Source: Maribacter sp. BPC-D8 (GTDB lineage: Bacteria; Bacteroidota; Bacteroidia; Flavobacteriales; Flavobacteriaceae). Taken from it: a DNA stretch of 64,000 bases. Of this stretch, positions 8,921-17,229 are shown one piece after another. Below the pieces are notes generated by a model that saw only the letters and a list, made by a program, of their open reading frames with translations, was not told the origin of the DNA and ran no database searches. The DNA lies in NCBI RefSeq assembly GCF_035207705.1, contig NZ_CP128187.1, positions 62,001-126,000 on the forward strand. Reading direction: 5' to 3'. A program made the position numbers and the translations under genes. Positions within the stretch are counted from its first letter, which is position 1; each line of letters begins with the position of its first letter.

Positions 8921-11233
8921 ATGATAAGAGTAAAGTACGCATTTGCGTCTATTTTATTCCTTTTTGCCGCTGTAACTTTTGCACAAGAGGCGGTTACCAA
9001 AGAAAAGGAAGCTGGGCACACCAACCAGAGTAAGTTTAAACAATTATATGAAGAGTTCGCTACGCCGAACACCTACAGGTCGGCTTCGGGTGCTCCTGGT
9101 CCTGATTATTATCAGCAGCAGGCAGATTATGTAATGGATATTCGTTTAGATGATAAAGATGCCAAAATATTCGGTACAGAAACAATTACCTACACAAATA
9201 ATTCACCAGATGATTTAGAGTACTTATGGGTGCAGTTAGATCAGAATGTTAGAACAAAAGATTCAAAAGCAGCCTTAAAGAACGGTAGCGGAGTTTCTCT
9301 TGGCGATTCACCTGAGAAATTTGTTGGTAATTACATGACAGAGTCTTTTGATGGCGGTTTTAATATCGATTACGTAAAAGATAATTCAGGTAAAGCATTA
9401 CCATTTACAGTGAACTTCACCATGATGCGTGTAGATTTACCTACACCGCTTAAAAGTGGAGATAAATTTTCTTTTGATATAAAGTGGAATTATAACATAC
9501 CTGATCATACAGTAAACAGAGCTAGATCTGGATATGAGTTTTTTGAAGAAGATGGAAACAGAGCATATGTAATTGCTCAGTTTTTTCCAAGAATGGCAGT
9601 TTATAATGATGTAGAAGGATGGCAGAACCACCAGTTTTGGGGTAATGGCGAGTTTGCATTGCCATTTGGTAATTATGAAGTGAATATTACAGTACCTGCA
9701 GATCATATTTTAGATGGTACAGGTGTACTTCAAAACAGAAAAGAAGTATTTACCAAAGCAATGATGAGTCGTTATGAGCAGGCAAAGAAGTCGTATGACA
9801 AACCTGTTATTATTGTAACGCAGGCAGAAGCAGAAGCAGCTGAAAAAGGATTTTCAGAGAAAACAAAAACATGGAAGCTTAAGGCAGAAAATGTTCGTGA
9901 TTTCGGTTTTGCAACATCAAGAAAGTTCATTTGGGACATGCAAGCTGTTAAGTTAGGTAACAGAGATATCATGGCGGTTTCTATGTACCCTAAAGAAGGT
10001 AACCCGTTATGGGAAGAGTATTCTACTAAAGCAGTTGCACATACGTTAAAGTCGTACTCATCGCATACTTTTGACTACCCTTACCCTAAAGCAATATCTG
10101 TACATGCTAAGCAGCAAGGTATGGAGTACCCAATGATTTGTTGGAACTACGGTAGACCAAATAAAGATGGTAGCTACTCAGATAGAACTAAATACGGAAT
10201 GATCAGTGTAATTATTCACGAAGTAGGTCATAACTTTTTTCCAATGATCGTAAACTCAGACGAACGTCAATGGGGATGGATGGATGAAGGTTTAGATACT
10301 TTTATGCAGTTTATGGCTGAGCAAGAATTTGGTGAAGAATATCCAGCGGCAATAGCGCCAAATGATAAGTACCCGTCTAGAAGAGGTGATCCTGCGAAGA
10401 TCGTACCTTACATGAGCGGAGATCAAAGTACTATTTCTCCGATTATGTCTAATCCAGAAAATGTATTTCAACTAGGTCCGAATGCATATGGTAAGCCGGC
10501 AACAGCTTTAAATATATTGAGAGAAACAGTAATGGGGCGTGAGTTGTTTGACCATGCTTTTAAAACGTATTCTCACCGTTGGAAGTTTAAGCACCCAACC
10601 CCAGAAGATTTCTTTAGAACAATGGAAGATGCTTCTGCTGTAGATTTAGATTGGTACTGGAGAGGTTGGTTCTATACTACTGATTATGTAGATATGGGCG
10701 TAAAGGATATCAAGAAATATTATGTAAGCGATCAGCCGAATAAAAAAATGAAAGCTTATTTAGCTGAACGTGGTATTCCAGAATCTAATTTAAGACCAAT
10801 GGTTTACTTAGAGGAATTTGATGATGCAAATATGGTAGCTCCTGAATTAAAGGATAATTTACCTTCAGAGACTTCAAAAACTTTAAAAGAATTTATGATG
10901 GATAATATGACTGCAGCAGAAAGAGCAGCGGTTAAAGAGCCAAAGTATTTTTACGAAGTAACATATAACAGTCCGGGTGGCTTACCAATGCCATTGATTG
11001 TAGAATATACGTATGCAGATGGTTCTGTTGAGAATGTAACCTACCCTCCAGAAATATGGAGAAAGAATAGCAAAGAGGTAAGTATGGTGATTTCATCTAC
11101 TTCTGAGTTAAAAGGTGTAAACATTGATCCCAAAATGGAAACGGCAGATATTGATACTACAAACAATAGCTGGCCGAAGAAAGAGCAAGAGAGCGATTTC
11201 GATAAAATGAAGGGTGAAGTAAAAGGAAAATAA
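8921..11233 (+). CDS. M1 family metallopeptidase
   Basis: A 770-residue zinc aminopeptidase-like protein with a signal peptide (MIRVKYAFASILFLFAAVTFA). The zinc site is complete: His433-Glu434-x-x-His437 in IIHEVGHNFF, with Glu456 18 residues on in WMDEGLDTFMQF. The exopeptidase motif appears as GMEYPM, upstream of the zinc site, in place of the classical GAMEN. The N-terminal M1 beta domain (YVMDIRLDDKDAKIFGTETI) and C-terminal helical part are both present, so it looks full length. It probably cleaves peptides in the periplasm or at the cell surface. A strong hairpin terminator follows immediately. Confidence 0.9.
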   Translation: MIRVKYAFASILFLFAAVTFAQEAVTKEKEAGHTNQSKFKQLYEEFATPNTYRSASGAPGPDYYQQQADYVMDIRLDDKDAKIFGTETITYTNNSPDDLEYLWVQLDQNVRTKDSKAALKNGSGVSLGDSPEKFVGNYMTESFDGGFNIDYVKDNSGKALPFTVNFTMMRVDLPTPLKSGDKFSFDIKWNYNIPDHTVNRARSGYEFFEEDGNRAYVIAQFFPRMAVYNDVEGWQNHQFWGNGEFALPFGNYEVNITVPADHILDGTGVLQNRKEVFTKAMMSRYEQAKKSYDKPVIIVTQAEAEAAEKGFSEKTKTWKLKAENVRDFGFATSRKFIWDMQAVKLGNRDIMAVSMYPKEGNPLWEEYSTKAVAHTLKSYSSHTFDYPYPKAISVHAKQQGMEYPMICWNYGRPNKDGSYSDRTKYGMISVIIHEVGHNFFPMIVNSDERQWGWMDEGLDTFMQFMAEQEFGEEYPAAIAPNDKYPSRRGDPAKIVPYMSGDQSTISPIMSNPENVFQLGPNAYGKPATALNILRETVMGRELFDHAFKTYSHRWKFKHPTPEDFFRTMEDASAVDLDWYWRGWFYTTDYVDMGVKDIKKYYVSDQPNKKMKAYLAERGIPESNLRPMVYLEEFDDANMVAPELKDNLPSETSKTLKEFMMDNMTAAERAAVKEPKYFYEVTYNSPGGLPMPLIVEYTYADGSVENVTYPPEIWRKNSKEVSMVISSTSELKGVNIDPKMETADIDTTNNSWPKKEQESDFDKMKGEVKGK

Positions 11234-11250
11234 GTAACAAAATAATTATT

Positions 11251-11283
11251 AAAAAAAGCCTCGTATAACTACGGGGCTTTTTT
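11251..11283 (+). terminator. Rho-independent terminator after M1 peptidase gene
   Basis: GCCTCGT and ACGGGGC form a 7-bp stem (one T-G pair) around a TAACT-containing loop, flanked by an A-run and a T-run. It lies 17 nt after the M1 peptidase stop codon. Confidence 0.85.
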
Positions 11284-11304
11284 AATTTCGATACTAAACT
11301 TGTT

Positions 11305-11312
11305 TATATTTG
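11305..11312 (+). promoter_or_regulatory. Candidate -7 box (TATATTTG) for tatA
   Basis: An exact TAnnTTTG match between the upstream terminator and tatA. Only 4 bases separate it from the ATG at 11317, so transcription should begin at or after that codon; this favours the in-frame ATG at 11326. No clear TTG -33 element is seen at the right distance. Confidence 0.45.
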
Positions 11313-11325
11313 TAGTATGATTGGG

Positions 11326-11655
11326 ATGTATTCATTATTTATTAGTGGCGCAGAAATTTTCTTCATTATGTTTATCGTAGTGATGGTTTTTGGTGCCGAC
11401 AAAATTCCTGATATTGCGAAGGGGTTGGGTAAGGGTATGCGTCAACTTAAAGATGCTACCGAAGATATTAAACAAGAGATTCAGAAGAGTGCAGACAAGC
11501 AGGGTATAGATACTAGTTTCGTTACCGATATTAAGAAAGATATCGATGATATGAAAAAAGATATTAGCTCGGGCTTAGGTAGTGATGTTAAGAAACAAAT
11601 TGCCGATGTCAGCAAAAACATCAATGATGTAACAGGCAGTATCAAGAGAAAGTAG
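11326..11655 (+). CDS. tatA: Sec-independent translocase TatA/Hcf106 family
   Basis: A small single-pass membrane protein of 109 residues (112 if the ATG at 11317 is used). It has a short N-terminus, one transmembrane segment (AEIFFIMFIVVMVF), the FGADKIPDIAKGLGKGMRQ hinge and amphipathic helix of the TatA family, then a charged C-terminal tail with a repeated DIKKDIDDMKKDI pattern. TatA forms the translocation pore of the twin-arginine pathway. The later start is preferred because the -7 box lies almost on the earlier ATG. TatC is not in this window. The PAP2 gene begins 6 bp downstream, so they are probably cotranscribed. Confidence 0.85.
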   Translation: MYSLFISGAEIFFIMFIVVMVFGADKIPDIAKGLGKGMRQLKDATEDIKQEIQKSADKQGIDTSFVTDIKKDIDDMKKDISSGLGSDVKKQIADVSKNINDVTGSIKRK

Positions 11656-11661
11656 ACTTCT

Positions 11662-12237
11662 ATGTTAGATAAGATTTTACAATGGGATCGAGATGCCTTT
11701 GTCTATCTTAACAGTCTTGGTATTGAGCAGTACGATGTTTTTTGGTCTACAGTAACCAAATTTCCACCTTGGCTTCCCTTATTTGCATTTATCATAATCC
11801 TTTTCTTTGTTAAGTTTCCAAAGCGAGAAGCTATAGCTATGATTTTGACCTTGTTGGTAATGGTTGTATTTGTGGGTACATTAACAGATTTGACCAAAAA
11901 TGTGGTTGCTAGGTTACGGCCAAACAATGACGAAGAGCTAAATACGTTGATTCGAATATTAAGAAGTCCGTCAGGCTTCAGTTTTTTCTCAGGTCACGCT
12001 TCATCATCCTTTTCTGTCATCACCATAACGGTACTTTTTTTAAGACGAAAATTTAAATGGGTATACCTATTTTATATCTGGCCCATATTATTTGCAATGA
12101 GTAGAGTGTACGTAGGTGTGCATTTCCCTATCGATTTAATGGTGGGTGCTTTGGTAGGTATATTATCGGCTTGGCTATTCTATAGATTGTACGGTTTGCT
12201 TATTTCACCCTACTTAAAGTTAAACCATCGCGTATAG
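11662..12237 (+). CDS. PAP2 superfamily membrane phosphatase
   Basis: A 191-residue integral membrane lipid phosphatase of the PAP2 family. All three signature motifs are present: KNVVARLRP (KxxxxxRP-like), FFSGHAS (PSGH-like, with Phe in place of Pro-Ser order) and SRVYVGVHFPIDLMVG (SRxxxxxHxxxD), which supplies the nucleophilic His and its Asp partner. Several transmembrane helices flank these motifs. Likely substrates are undecaprenyl pyrophosphate or lipid A phosphate groups; the sequence does not decide between them. The gene follows tatA by 6 bp and its last 38 bases overlap the convergent O-methyltransferase gene. Confidence 0.88.
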   Translation: MLDKILQWDRDAFVYLNSLGIEQYDVFWSTVTKFPPWLPLFAFIIILFFVKFPKREAIAMILTLLVMVVFVGTLTDLTKNVVARLRPNNDEELNTLIRILRSPSGFSFFSGHASSSFSVITITVLFLRRKFKWVYLFYIWPILFAMSRVYVGVHFPIDLMVGALVGILSAWLFYRLYGLLISPYLKLNHRV

Positions 12238-12841
12238 GTAGCAATACCGTTTCTAAAAGCGGATGCTCACTTAGTTTTTTGTTATAGTCTAACAACACTT
12301 TTGTAGTAACATCTTTAGGGTCTAAGGTCTCTACCACTTTGCCAGACCACAATACATTATCAGAAAGTATAACAGAACCAGACTTGGTTTTTGGTAGTAC
12401 CGCTTCTAAATATTTATTGTACTGTTTTTTTTCGGCATCAATAAAAATAAGGTCAAAAGTAATATCCATTTTGGGAATGATATCTAGTGCATTACCCACA
12501 TGCTGAATAATTTGAGAACCATAATCGCTTCGATCAAAAAAAGAACGCTGAATATGTTCTAGTTCTGCATTGACATCTATGGTGTGTAATTGTCCGTTTT
12601 TCGGTAATCCTTCCGCAAGGCATAAGGCAGAATACCCCGTGTAGGTGCCAATTTCAAGAATATTGGTCGGATTCGTCAATTTAGAAAGCAAGCTTAGAAC
12701 ACGCCCTTGAAAATGACCTGTAAGCATACGGGGTTGTATGACTTTTAAGTGCGTTTCACGCGTAAGTTCTTGTAATAATTTAGGTTCAGCTTGTGAATTA
12801 TCGGCTAAATAGTTTTCTAAAAGAGGTGATAAAAAATGCAT
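12200..12841 (-). CDS. Class I SAM-dependent O-methyltransferase
   Basis: A 213-residue methyltransferase of the caffeoyl-CoA/catechol O-methyltransferase type. The SAM site is ILEIGTYTGYSALCLAEGL (motif I). The metal and substrate region contains FDLIFIDAEKKQY followed by GSVILSDNVLWSGKV, typical of divalent-cation-dependent members. Length is normal for the bacterial family. The physiological substrate cannot be told. The 3' end overlaps the convergent PAP2 gene by 38 bp, so the two mRNAs are antisense at their ends. A TATTTTTG box at 12855-12862 (minus strand) is a plausible -7 element. Confidence 0.88.
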   Translation of the reverse strand: MHFLSPLLENYLADNSQAEPKLLQELTRETHLKVIQPRMLTGHFQGRVLSLLSKLTNPTNILEIGTYTGYSALCLAEGLPKNGQLHTIDVNAELEHIQRSFFDRSDYGSQIIQHVGNALDIIPKMDITFDLIFIDAEKKQYNKYLEAVLPKTKSGSVILSDNVLWSGKVVETLDPKDVTTKVLLDYNKKLSEHPLLETVLLPIRDGLTLSRVK

Positions 12842-12854
12842 GCGTTTCTTTTTG

Positions 12855-12862
12855 CAAAAATA
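12855..12862 (-). promoter_or_regulatory. Candidate -7 box (TATTTTTG) for O-methyltransferase
   Basis: An exact TAnnTTTG match on the minus strand, 13 bases before the ATG. No TTG element at the expected spacing was seen, so this is a half-supported promoter. Confidence 0.35.
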
Positions 12863-12903
12863 GGGTTTTAAGCCTTAAATTAAGGGTCTAAATTAGAGTA
12901 GCG

Positions 12904-13374
12904 ATGAATAATGAAATAACTATAAGAGAAGCCGTCAAAGGTGATGTGCCCGTGTTACGAAAATATGAGCAAGAAGTAGTCAATGCAGAACGTCCTATGA
13001 ATCCAGCAATAAAAGAAAGCGGCGTAATTTATTACGATTTAGAAGCACTAATAGAAAATCCCAGAGCTACGATACTATTAGCATGCGATGGCGATAAAAT
13101 TGTTGCTACGGGTTATGCGTTAGAAAAAGCAGCCAAAGATTACTTGGATCACGAAGCTTTTGCCTACTTAGGGTTTATGTATACAGACCCAGATTATAGA
13201 GGTAGGGGATTAAACGGTAAAATTGTTGACGCCTTGTTAGATTGGTCTAAAAAAGCAGGATTAACCGAAATTAAGTTAGATGTCTATAGTGATAATGAAC
13301 CTGCCATACGCGCTTACGAGAAAAAAGGGTTCAAAAGACATATGATAGAAATGCGTTTAAGAACAGAATTGTAG
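12904..13374 (+). CDS. GNAT family N-acetyltransferase
   Basis: A 156-residue single-domain acetyltransferase. The acetyl-CoA loop is seen as LGFMYTDPDYRGRGLNGKIV (motif A, R/Q-x-x-G-x-G/A type), followed by motif B LDVYSDNEPAIRAYEKKGFK. The length fits the family. The acceptor substrate is unknown. The gene stands alone between the divergent O-methyltransferase gene and kynU; a weak hairpin at 13393-13412 lies in the downstream gap. Confidence 0.88.
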   Translation: MNNEITIREAVKGDVPVLRKYEQEVVNAERPMNPAIKESGVIYYDLEALIENPRATILLACDGDKIVATGYALEKAAKDYLDHEAFAYLGFMYTDPDYRGRGLNGKIVDALLDWSKKAGLTEIKLDVYSDNEPAIRAYEKKGFKRHMIEMRLRTEL

Positions 13375-13392
13375 TACCCATATATTTAATAG

Positions 13393-13412
13393 AGCTTATA
13401 AAATTATAGGCT
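13393..13412 (+). promoter_or_regulatory. Inverted repeat between GNAT gene and kynU
   Basis: AGCTTATAA and TTATAGGCT pair with one G-T wobble around a 2-nt spacer. There is no clean T-tract, so it could be a weak terminator of the GNAT gene or an operator for kynU. No matching sequence was found upstream of kmo. Confidence 0.3.
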
Positions 13413-13439
13413 TATGATTACTTTTATACAAAATTAGCT

Positions 13440-14708
13440 ATGGAATTTAAAAATACGTTGGCGTTTGCACAATCGTTAGATGCAAAAGACAACTTAAAAA
13501 CATATAGAGATGAGTTCATTTTTCCTAAAATCAAAGGGAAAGAAGTTATCTATTTTACAGGAAACTCTTTAGGATTACAACCAAAACGAACCAAATCTTT
13601 TGTTGATGAGGTCATGAAAGATTGGGGAGAATTAGCGGTAGAAGGGCATTTTTATGCTGAAAAACCATGGTGGGACTATCATGAGCGATTAGCAGCACCA
13701 TTGGCAAAAGTGGTTGGTGCATTGCCAGAAGAAGTTTCGGTGATGAATACCTTGACCGTGAACCTTCATTTATTGATGGTTTCTTTCTACAACCCAACAA
13801 AGAAAAGATTTAAGATTCTGTGCGAAGAAAAGGCTTTCCCTAGTGATCAATACATGTTTCAAAGCCAGGTTCGCTTTCATGGTTTAGATCCAAAAGAAAC
13901 CATTGTTGAGATTAAGAAACGCGATGGAGAACACCATTGGAGAACAGAAGATATACTTGAGAAAATTAATGAATTAGGTGATGAGCTAGCATTAGTTTTA
14001 ATAGGCGGAGTAAATTATTACAATGGTCAGGTGATGGATATGGAAACCATTACAAAAGCCGGAAAAGCTGTAGGCGCCAATGTAGGTTGGGATCTAGCGC
14101 ATGCCGTAGGTAATGTAGAATTAAAATTGCATGATTGGGATGCAGATTTTGCGTCGTGGTGTAGTTATAAGTATATGAACAGCGGACCAGGAAATGCATC
14201 AGGAATTTTTGTAAATAAAAGACACCTAAACAAGAAAGATATTCAACGTTTCGAAGGTTGGTGGGGAACGAAGAAAGAAACTCGTTTTCTTATGAAGCCA
14301 GAATTTGAGCCAATGGAAAATGCAGATGCTTGGCAAATAAGTAATGCACCCATATTATCTGTAGCACCTTATTTGGCTTCACTTACGATGTTCGAAGAAG
14401 TGGGTATGCAAAAGTTGATTGAAAAGAGAAAATTGATCGTATCGTACTTGGAATATATTCTACACGAAATAGATAAAGAAGTAGATAGTTCTTTTGAAAT
14501 TATCACTCCCGAAGATAGAGGTTGTCAGTTATCTGTGTTCTTACACGGACAAGGAAAATCTCTGTTCAATTATTTAATGGAAAACGGCGTCGTAACCGAT
14601 TGGCGCGAACCAAACGTAATTCGTTTGGCACCAGCACCTTTTTATTCTACCTATGAAGATATGTACCGTTTTGGTCAAATTTTAAAAGCAGGGGTTCTAG
14701 CAAATTAA
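13440..14708 (+). CDS. kynU: Kynureninase
   Basis: A 422-residue PLP enzyme that cleaves kynurenine or 3-hydroxykynurenine to anthranilate or 3-hydroxyanthranilate plus alanine. Family landmarks are YFTGNSLGLQPK near the N-terminus, EEVSVMNTLTVNLHLL for cofactor phosphate binding, NVGWDLAHAVGNVELKLHDW for the Asp that contacts the pyridine nitrogen, and SWCSYKYMNSGPG with Lys244 as the Schiff-base lysine. Length matches bacterial and animal kynureninase. The partner enzyme, kynurenine 3-monooxygenase, is encoded 30 kb away at 43485, so the route to 3-hydroxyanthranilate is partly present in the window. Other steps toward quinolinate and NAD are not seen here. Confidence 0.95.
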   Translation: MEFKNTLAFAQSLDAKDNLKTYRDEFIFPKIKGKEVIYFTGNSLGLQPKRTKSFVDEVMKDWGELAVEGHFYAEKPWWDYHERLAAPLAKVVGALPEEVSVMNTLTVNLHLLMVSFYNPTKKRFKILCEEKAFPSDQYMFQSQVRFHGLDPKETIVEIKKRDGEHHWRTEDILEKINELGDELALVLIGGVNYYNGQVMDMETITKAGKAVGANVGWDLAHAVGNVELKLHDWDADFASWCSYKYMNSGPGNASGIFVNKRHLNKKDIQRFEGWWGTKKETRFLMKPEFEPMENADAWQISNAPILSVAPYLASLTMFEEVGMQKLIEKRKLIVSYLEYILHEIDKEVDSSFEIITPEDRGCQLSVFLHGQGKSLFNYLMENGVVTDWREPNVIRLAPAPFYSTYEDMYRFGQILKAGVLAN

Positions 14709-14756
14709 ATTTTATAGAATTTAGAGAATAGAACATAGATTTTTTTTAATATTTAA

Positions 14757-14791
14757 CGGACAACGGACAACGGACAACGGACAACGGACAA
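14757..14791 (+). repeat. Five tandem copies of 7-bp unit CGGACAA upstream of MFS gene
   Basis: Perfect copies occur at 14757, 14764, 14771, 14778 and 14785, followed by a partial CAA. The array ends 10 nt before the GTG start of the MFS gene. A 7-bp unit gained or lost by slippage would change leader length or promoter spacing by 7 bp without altering the coding frame. Confidence 0.95.
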
Positions 14792-14801
14792 CAAATAAAA
14801 A

Positions 14802-15950
14802 GTGAAGTCATTACGATTAATTTTAGGGAATGCTAGATATTTCGGTCCCTCGTGGGTTTTCGCAAGTATTAATATTCTTTTTGGTACATGGGCAATCTAT
14901 ATACCAGCTGTAAAAGATGCTTTAGAAATCAGTAAATCTGAATTAGGGATAGCTATTTTCTTTTTGGCATTGGGTGTGTTTACTGTTTTTCCGTTTGCTT
15001 CTGGTATTGTTAATAGGGTAGGTGTAGGTAAAACCACTTTTTATGGTGTACTATTAAGTTGTGCAGCGGCAATGTTACCGTTGCTAGCTCCTAATTATTA
15101 TGTATTAATGGGAGCTTTATTTCTCTTTGGGGCAGCAAACGGCATTACCGATATTTCGATGAATACCTTGGTTACCGAAATAGAGAAAAAAGATAAAGTC
15201 AAATTTATGGCAGCTTCGCATGGCTTTTTTAGTCTTGGCGGAGTATTGGCAGGTTTGGGTAGCTTTTTAATTGGTCCGTTGTCAAATCCCGTATTACACA
15301 TGACTATTGCCGTGTTACTGGTTTTGTTGGTCAATTTAAAATTCAGGAACTATTATTTTACCGAAGTAGCTGAAGAAATCGAAAATGAACCATTTAGTTT
15401 TGGTTTGCTAAAACCATTGTTGCTTTTGGGACTTATTTCTTTTATGGCAATGGGTAGTGAAGGTGCTATTGTAGATTGGAGCGGATTGTACTTAAAAGAA
15501 ATTGCACTAGCACCAGAAGCCCTATGGGGATTAGGATTTTTAGGATTTCAAATCACCATGACCCTAGGTCGCTTTTTGGGTGATGGAATCAGCGACAAAA
15601 TTGGTTCAGTTAAAATAGTCGCGCTAGGTGCTATTCTTGCGATATTGGGCTATTTTTTGGTGCTTACAGGAAATACCTATTTAAGTATCATAGGCTTTGC
15701 TTTGAACGGATTAGGTTTTTCAGTAATGGTGCCCGAAGTATTTAGAATAGGAGGGAATGTAAAAGGAATAGATTCCTCAAAGGGCATAGCATTTATTGCA
15801 GGAGCAGGGTATGCTGGGTTTTTATGTGCCCCACCAATTCTAGGATTCTTAGCAGAAAATTATAGTCTTACTAGAAGTTTTGTAGTGCTGCTAGCATGTG
15901 CATTCTTAATTCTACTATTTACACTCTTGTTAAAAAGAAAAAAGGCGTAG
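14802..15950 (+). CDS. MFS transporter, YbjJ-like
   Basis: A 382-residue major facilitator protein with about 12 transmembrane segments. The GTG at 14802 is the only plausible start: an in-frame TAA lies just upstream at 14796 and the first helices begin at once. The second half contains SEGAIVDWSGLYLKE, a stretch typical of the YbjJ-like subgroup, and the first half carries loop motifs such as NRVGVGKTTFYGVLLS. The substrate is unknown. It follows kynU by 93 bp, but a role in kynurenine metabolism is only a possibility. The five-copy 7-bp repeat directly before the start codon may tune or switch expression. It ends 6 bp from a convergent gene. Confidence 0.85.
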   Translation: MKSLRLILGNARYFGPSWVFASINILFGTWAIYIPAVKDALEISKSELGIAIFFLALGVFTVFPFASGIVNRVGVGKTTFYGVLLSCAAAMLPLLAPNYYVLMGALFLFGAANGITDISMNTLVTEIEKKDKVKFMAASHGFFSLGGVLAGLGSFLIGPLSNPVLHMTIAVLLVLLVNLKFRNYYFTEVAEEIENEPFSFGLLKPLLLLGLISFMAMGSEGAIVDWSGLYLKEIALAPEALWGLGFLGFQITMTLGRFLGDGISDKIGSVKIVALGAILAILGYFLVLTGNTYLSIIGFALNGLGFSVMVPEVFRIGGNVKGIDSSKGIAFIAGAGYAGFLCAPPILGFLAENYSLTRSFVVLLACAFLILLFTLLLKRKKA

Positions 15951-15956
15951 CTCTAC

Positions 15957-17123
15957 TTAGTTTTTAATATTACTCCGGATTTTAAATTCGCTATTGGGAT
16001 CTTGTACTTTCTCAATAAAATCTACCATCTCATCAGTTAAAAGCAATTGGTTTTGTGCATTCCAGTAACTCTCGTCGTAAGGGTAGTTTATTTTAAAAAG
16101 ATCTTTAGAAGTGCTCACATTTTTCTTTACCTCAAAATCGCCTTCATTATCTGAAGTGGTTAGAATAAAAGAAACATCGTAGTATGAAGTGTATGATTGT
16201 TGCTCATCAGTCAATTCCACTTTTACATCATACTTGGCAGATGCTATATGATACTTATTATTTTTAGAAGATTTTGAAAGGTAAATTTCTTTTTCTACCG
16301 ATACTGTTCTAAATCTTGTTTCCCCGTCTTTTTTGTAGGGCTTATTTTTAAAATTAAAATTCATGGAAATACTTTCTAATGCATTGTTTTTAGTATTAAT
16401 GATATAATGTCCTTTTACTTCTTCATTGTCAAATTCAGGCTTGGTGTGAAAGCTTAGATTTATTTTATTGCCATTCTCGAAAGTCGATTCGGTTAAATCA
16501 AAAGCATCTCCTGTTGCATTCAGCGGAGTGAAGTTCATGAATAATTGGTAAAAAGTTTCGAAGATGAAATACACTTGTTTTTCGTCTTTTACCAAGCCAA
16601 CTTTACGCATATTGGTCAACTCAACTTTAAAATCTTTTTTGTCTGGATCAATTTCTTTAGTGTATAAGAGCGTTCTTCTTTCTAGCTTTCCTTGTAAATC
16701 TTGTATTCGTGTAATTTCACCATTATATCGCAATACACCTCTTAATAAAAATTTCTCTTTATAAGGGTAAGTAGGGTAGTTGGATCTTACAGAATCCCCT
16801 ACTTTTTGCCAGAGCGTTTTTTCATTGGTAACGGTTACTTCATTTAATTCTAATACACTTTTGTTAAGGTAGATGGTGTCCTTTACTTTTTGAGAAGTGG
16901 TTATAAGTTTATCATACCCAACGCTGTAAACGATAATAGAATCTGAGCTAGAAGAGAACTGAAAACGCCCATCAGCATTGGTCATTGTATGGTCTATACT
17001 ATTGTAAATACCTACAAATTCTAACGGAGAATTGTCTGCGCTATCTAAAACTACAGCTTTTGTAGTATGCTGAGCATAGCTGAAAATAGAAAATAAAAAA
17101 AGTAAGAAGAATTGAAGTTTCAT
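15957..17123 (-). CDS. CarboxypepD_reg-like domain protein
   Basis: A 388-residue protein. I use the ATG at 17121-17123 because it begins a signal peptide (MKLQFFLLFLFSIFSYAQ); an upstream ATG at 17153 would add 10 residues. Residues about 20-100 are a carboxypeptidase regulatory-like domain with PLEFVGIYNSIDHTMTNADG and LELNEVTVTNEK. The remaining 280 residues resemble outer-membrane-associated DUF-type Bacteroidota proteins, with ETFYQLFMNFTPLN and a C-terminal block (SYWNAQNQLLLTDEMVDFIE). The next gene upstream encodes a clear paralogue, sharing both ends almost residue for residue. The function is unknown. Confidence 0.75.
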   Translation of the reverse strand: MKLQFFLLFLFSIFSYAQHTTKAVVLDSADNSPLEFVGIYNSIDHTMTNADGRFQFSSSSDSIIVYSVGYDKLITTSQKVKDTIYLNKSVLELNEVTVTNEKTLWQKVGDSVRSNYPTYPYKEKFLLRGVLRYNGEITRIQDLQGKLERRTLLYTKEIDPDKKDFKVELTNMRKVGLVKDEKQVYFIFETFYQLFMNFTPLNATGDAFDLTESTFENGNKINLSFHTKPEFDNEEVKGHYIINTKNNALESISMNFNFKNKPYKKDGETRFRTVSVEKEIYLSKSSKNNKYHIASAKYDVKVELTDEQQSYTSYYDVSFILTTSDNEGDFEVKKNVSTSKDLFKINYPYDESYWNAQNQLLLTDEMVDFIEKVQDPNSEFKIRSNIKN

Positions 17124-17229
17124 AGTGTAATTAATGAAGTTGAAGTACATCAAATTTTATACCATTATATTTAATTTTTAGCCAAAGACTATTGTATACC
17201 GTTGACAAGTAATCTTTCCTATTAGCTGT

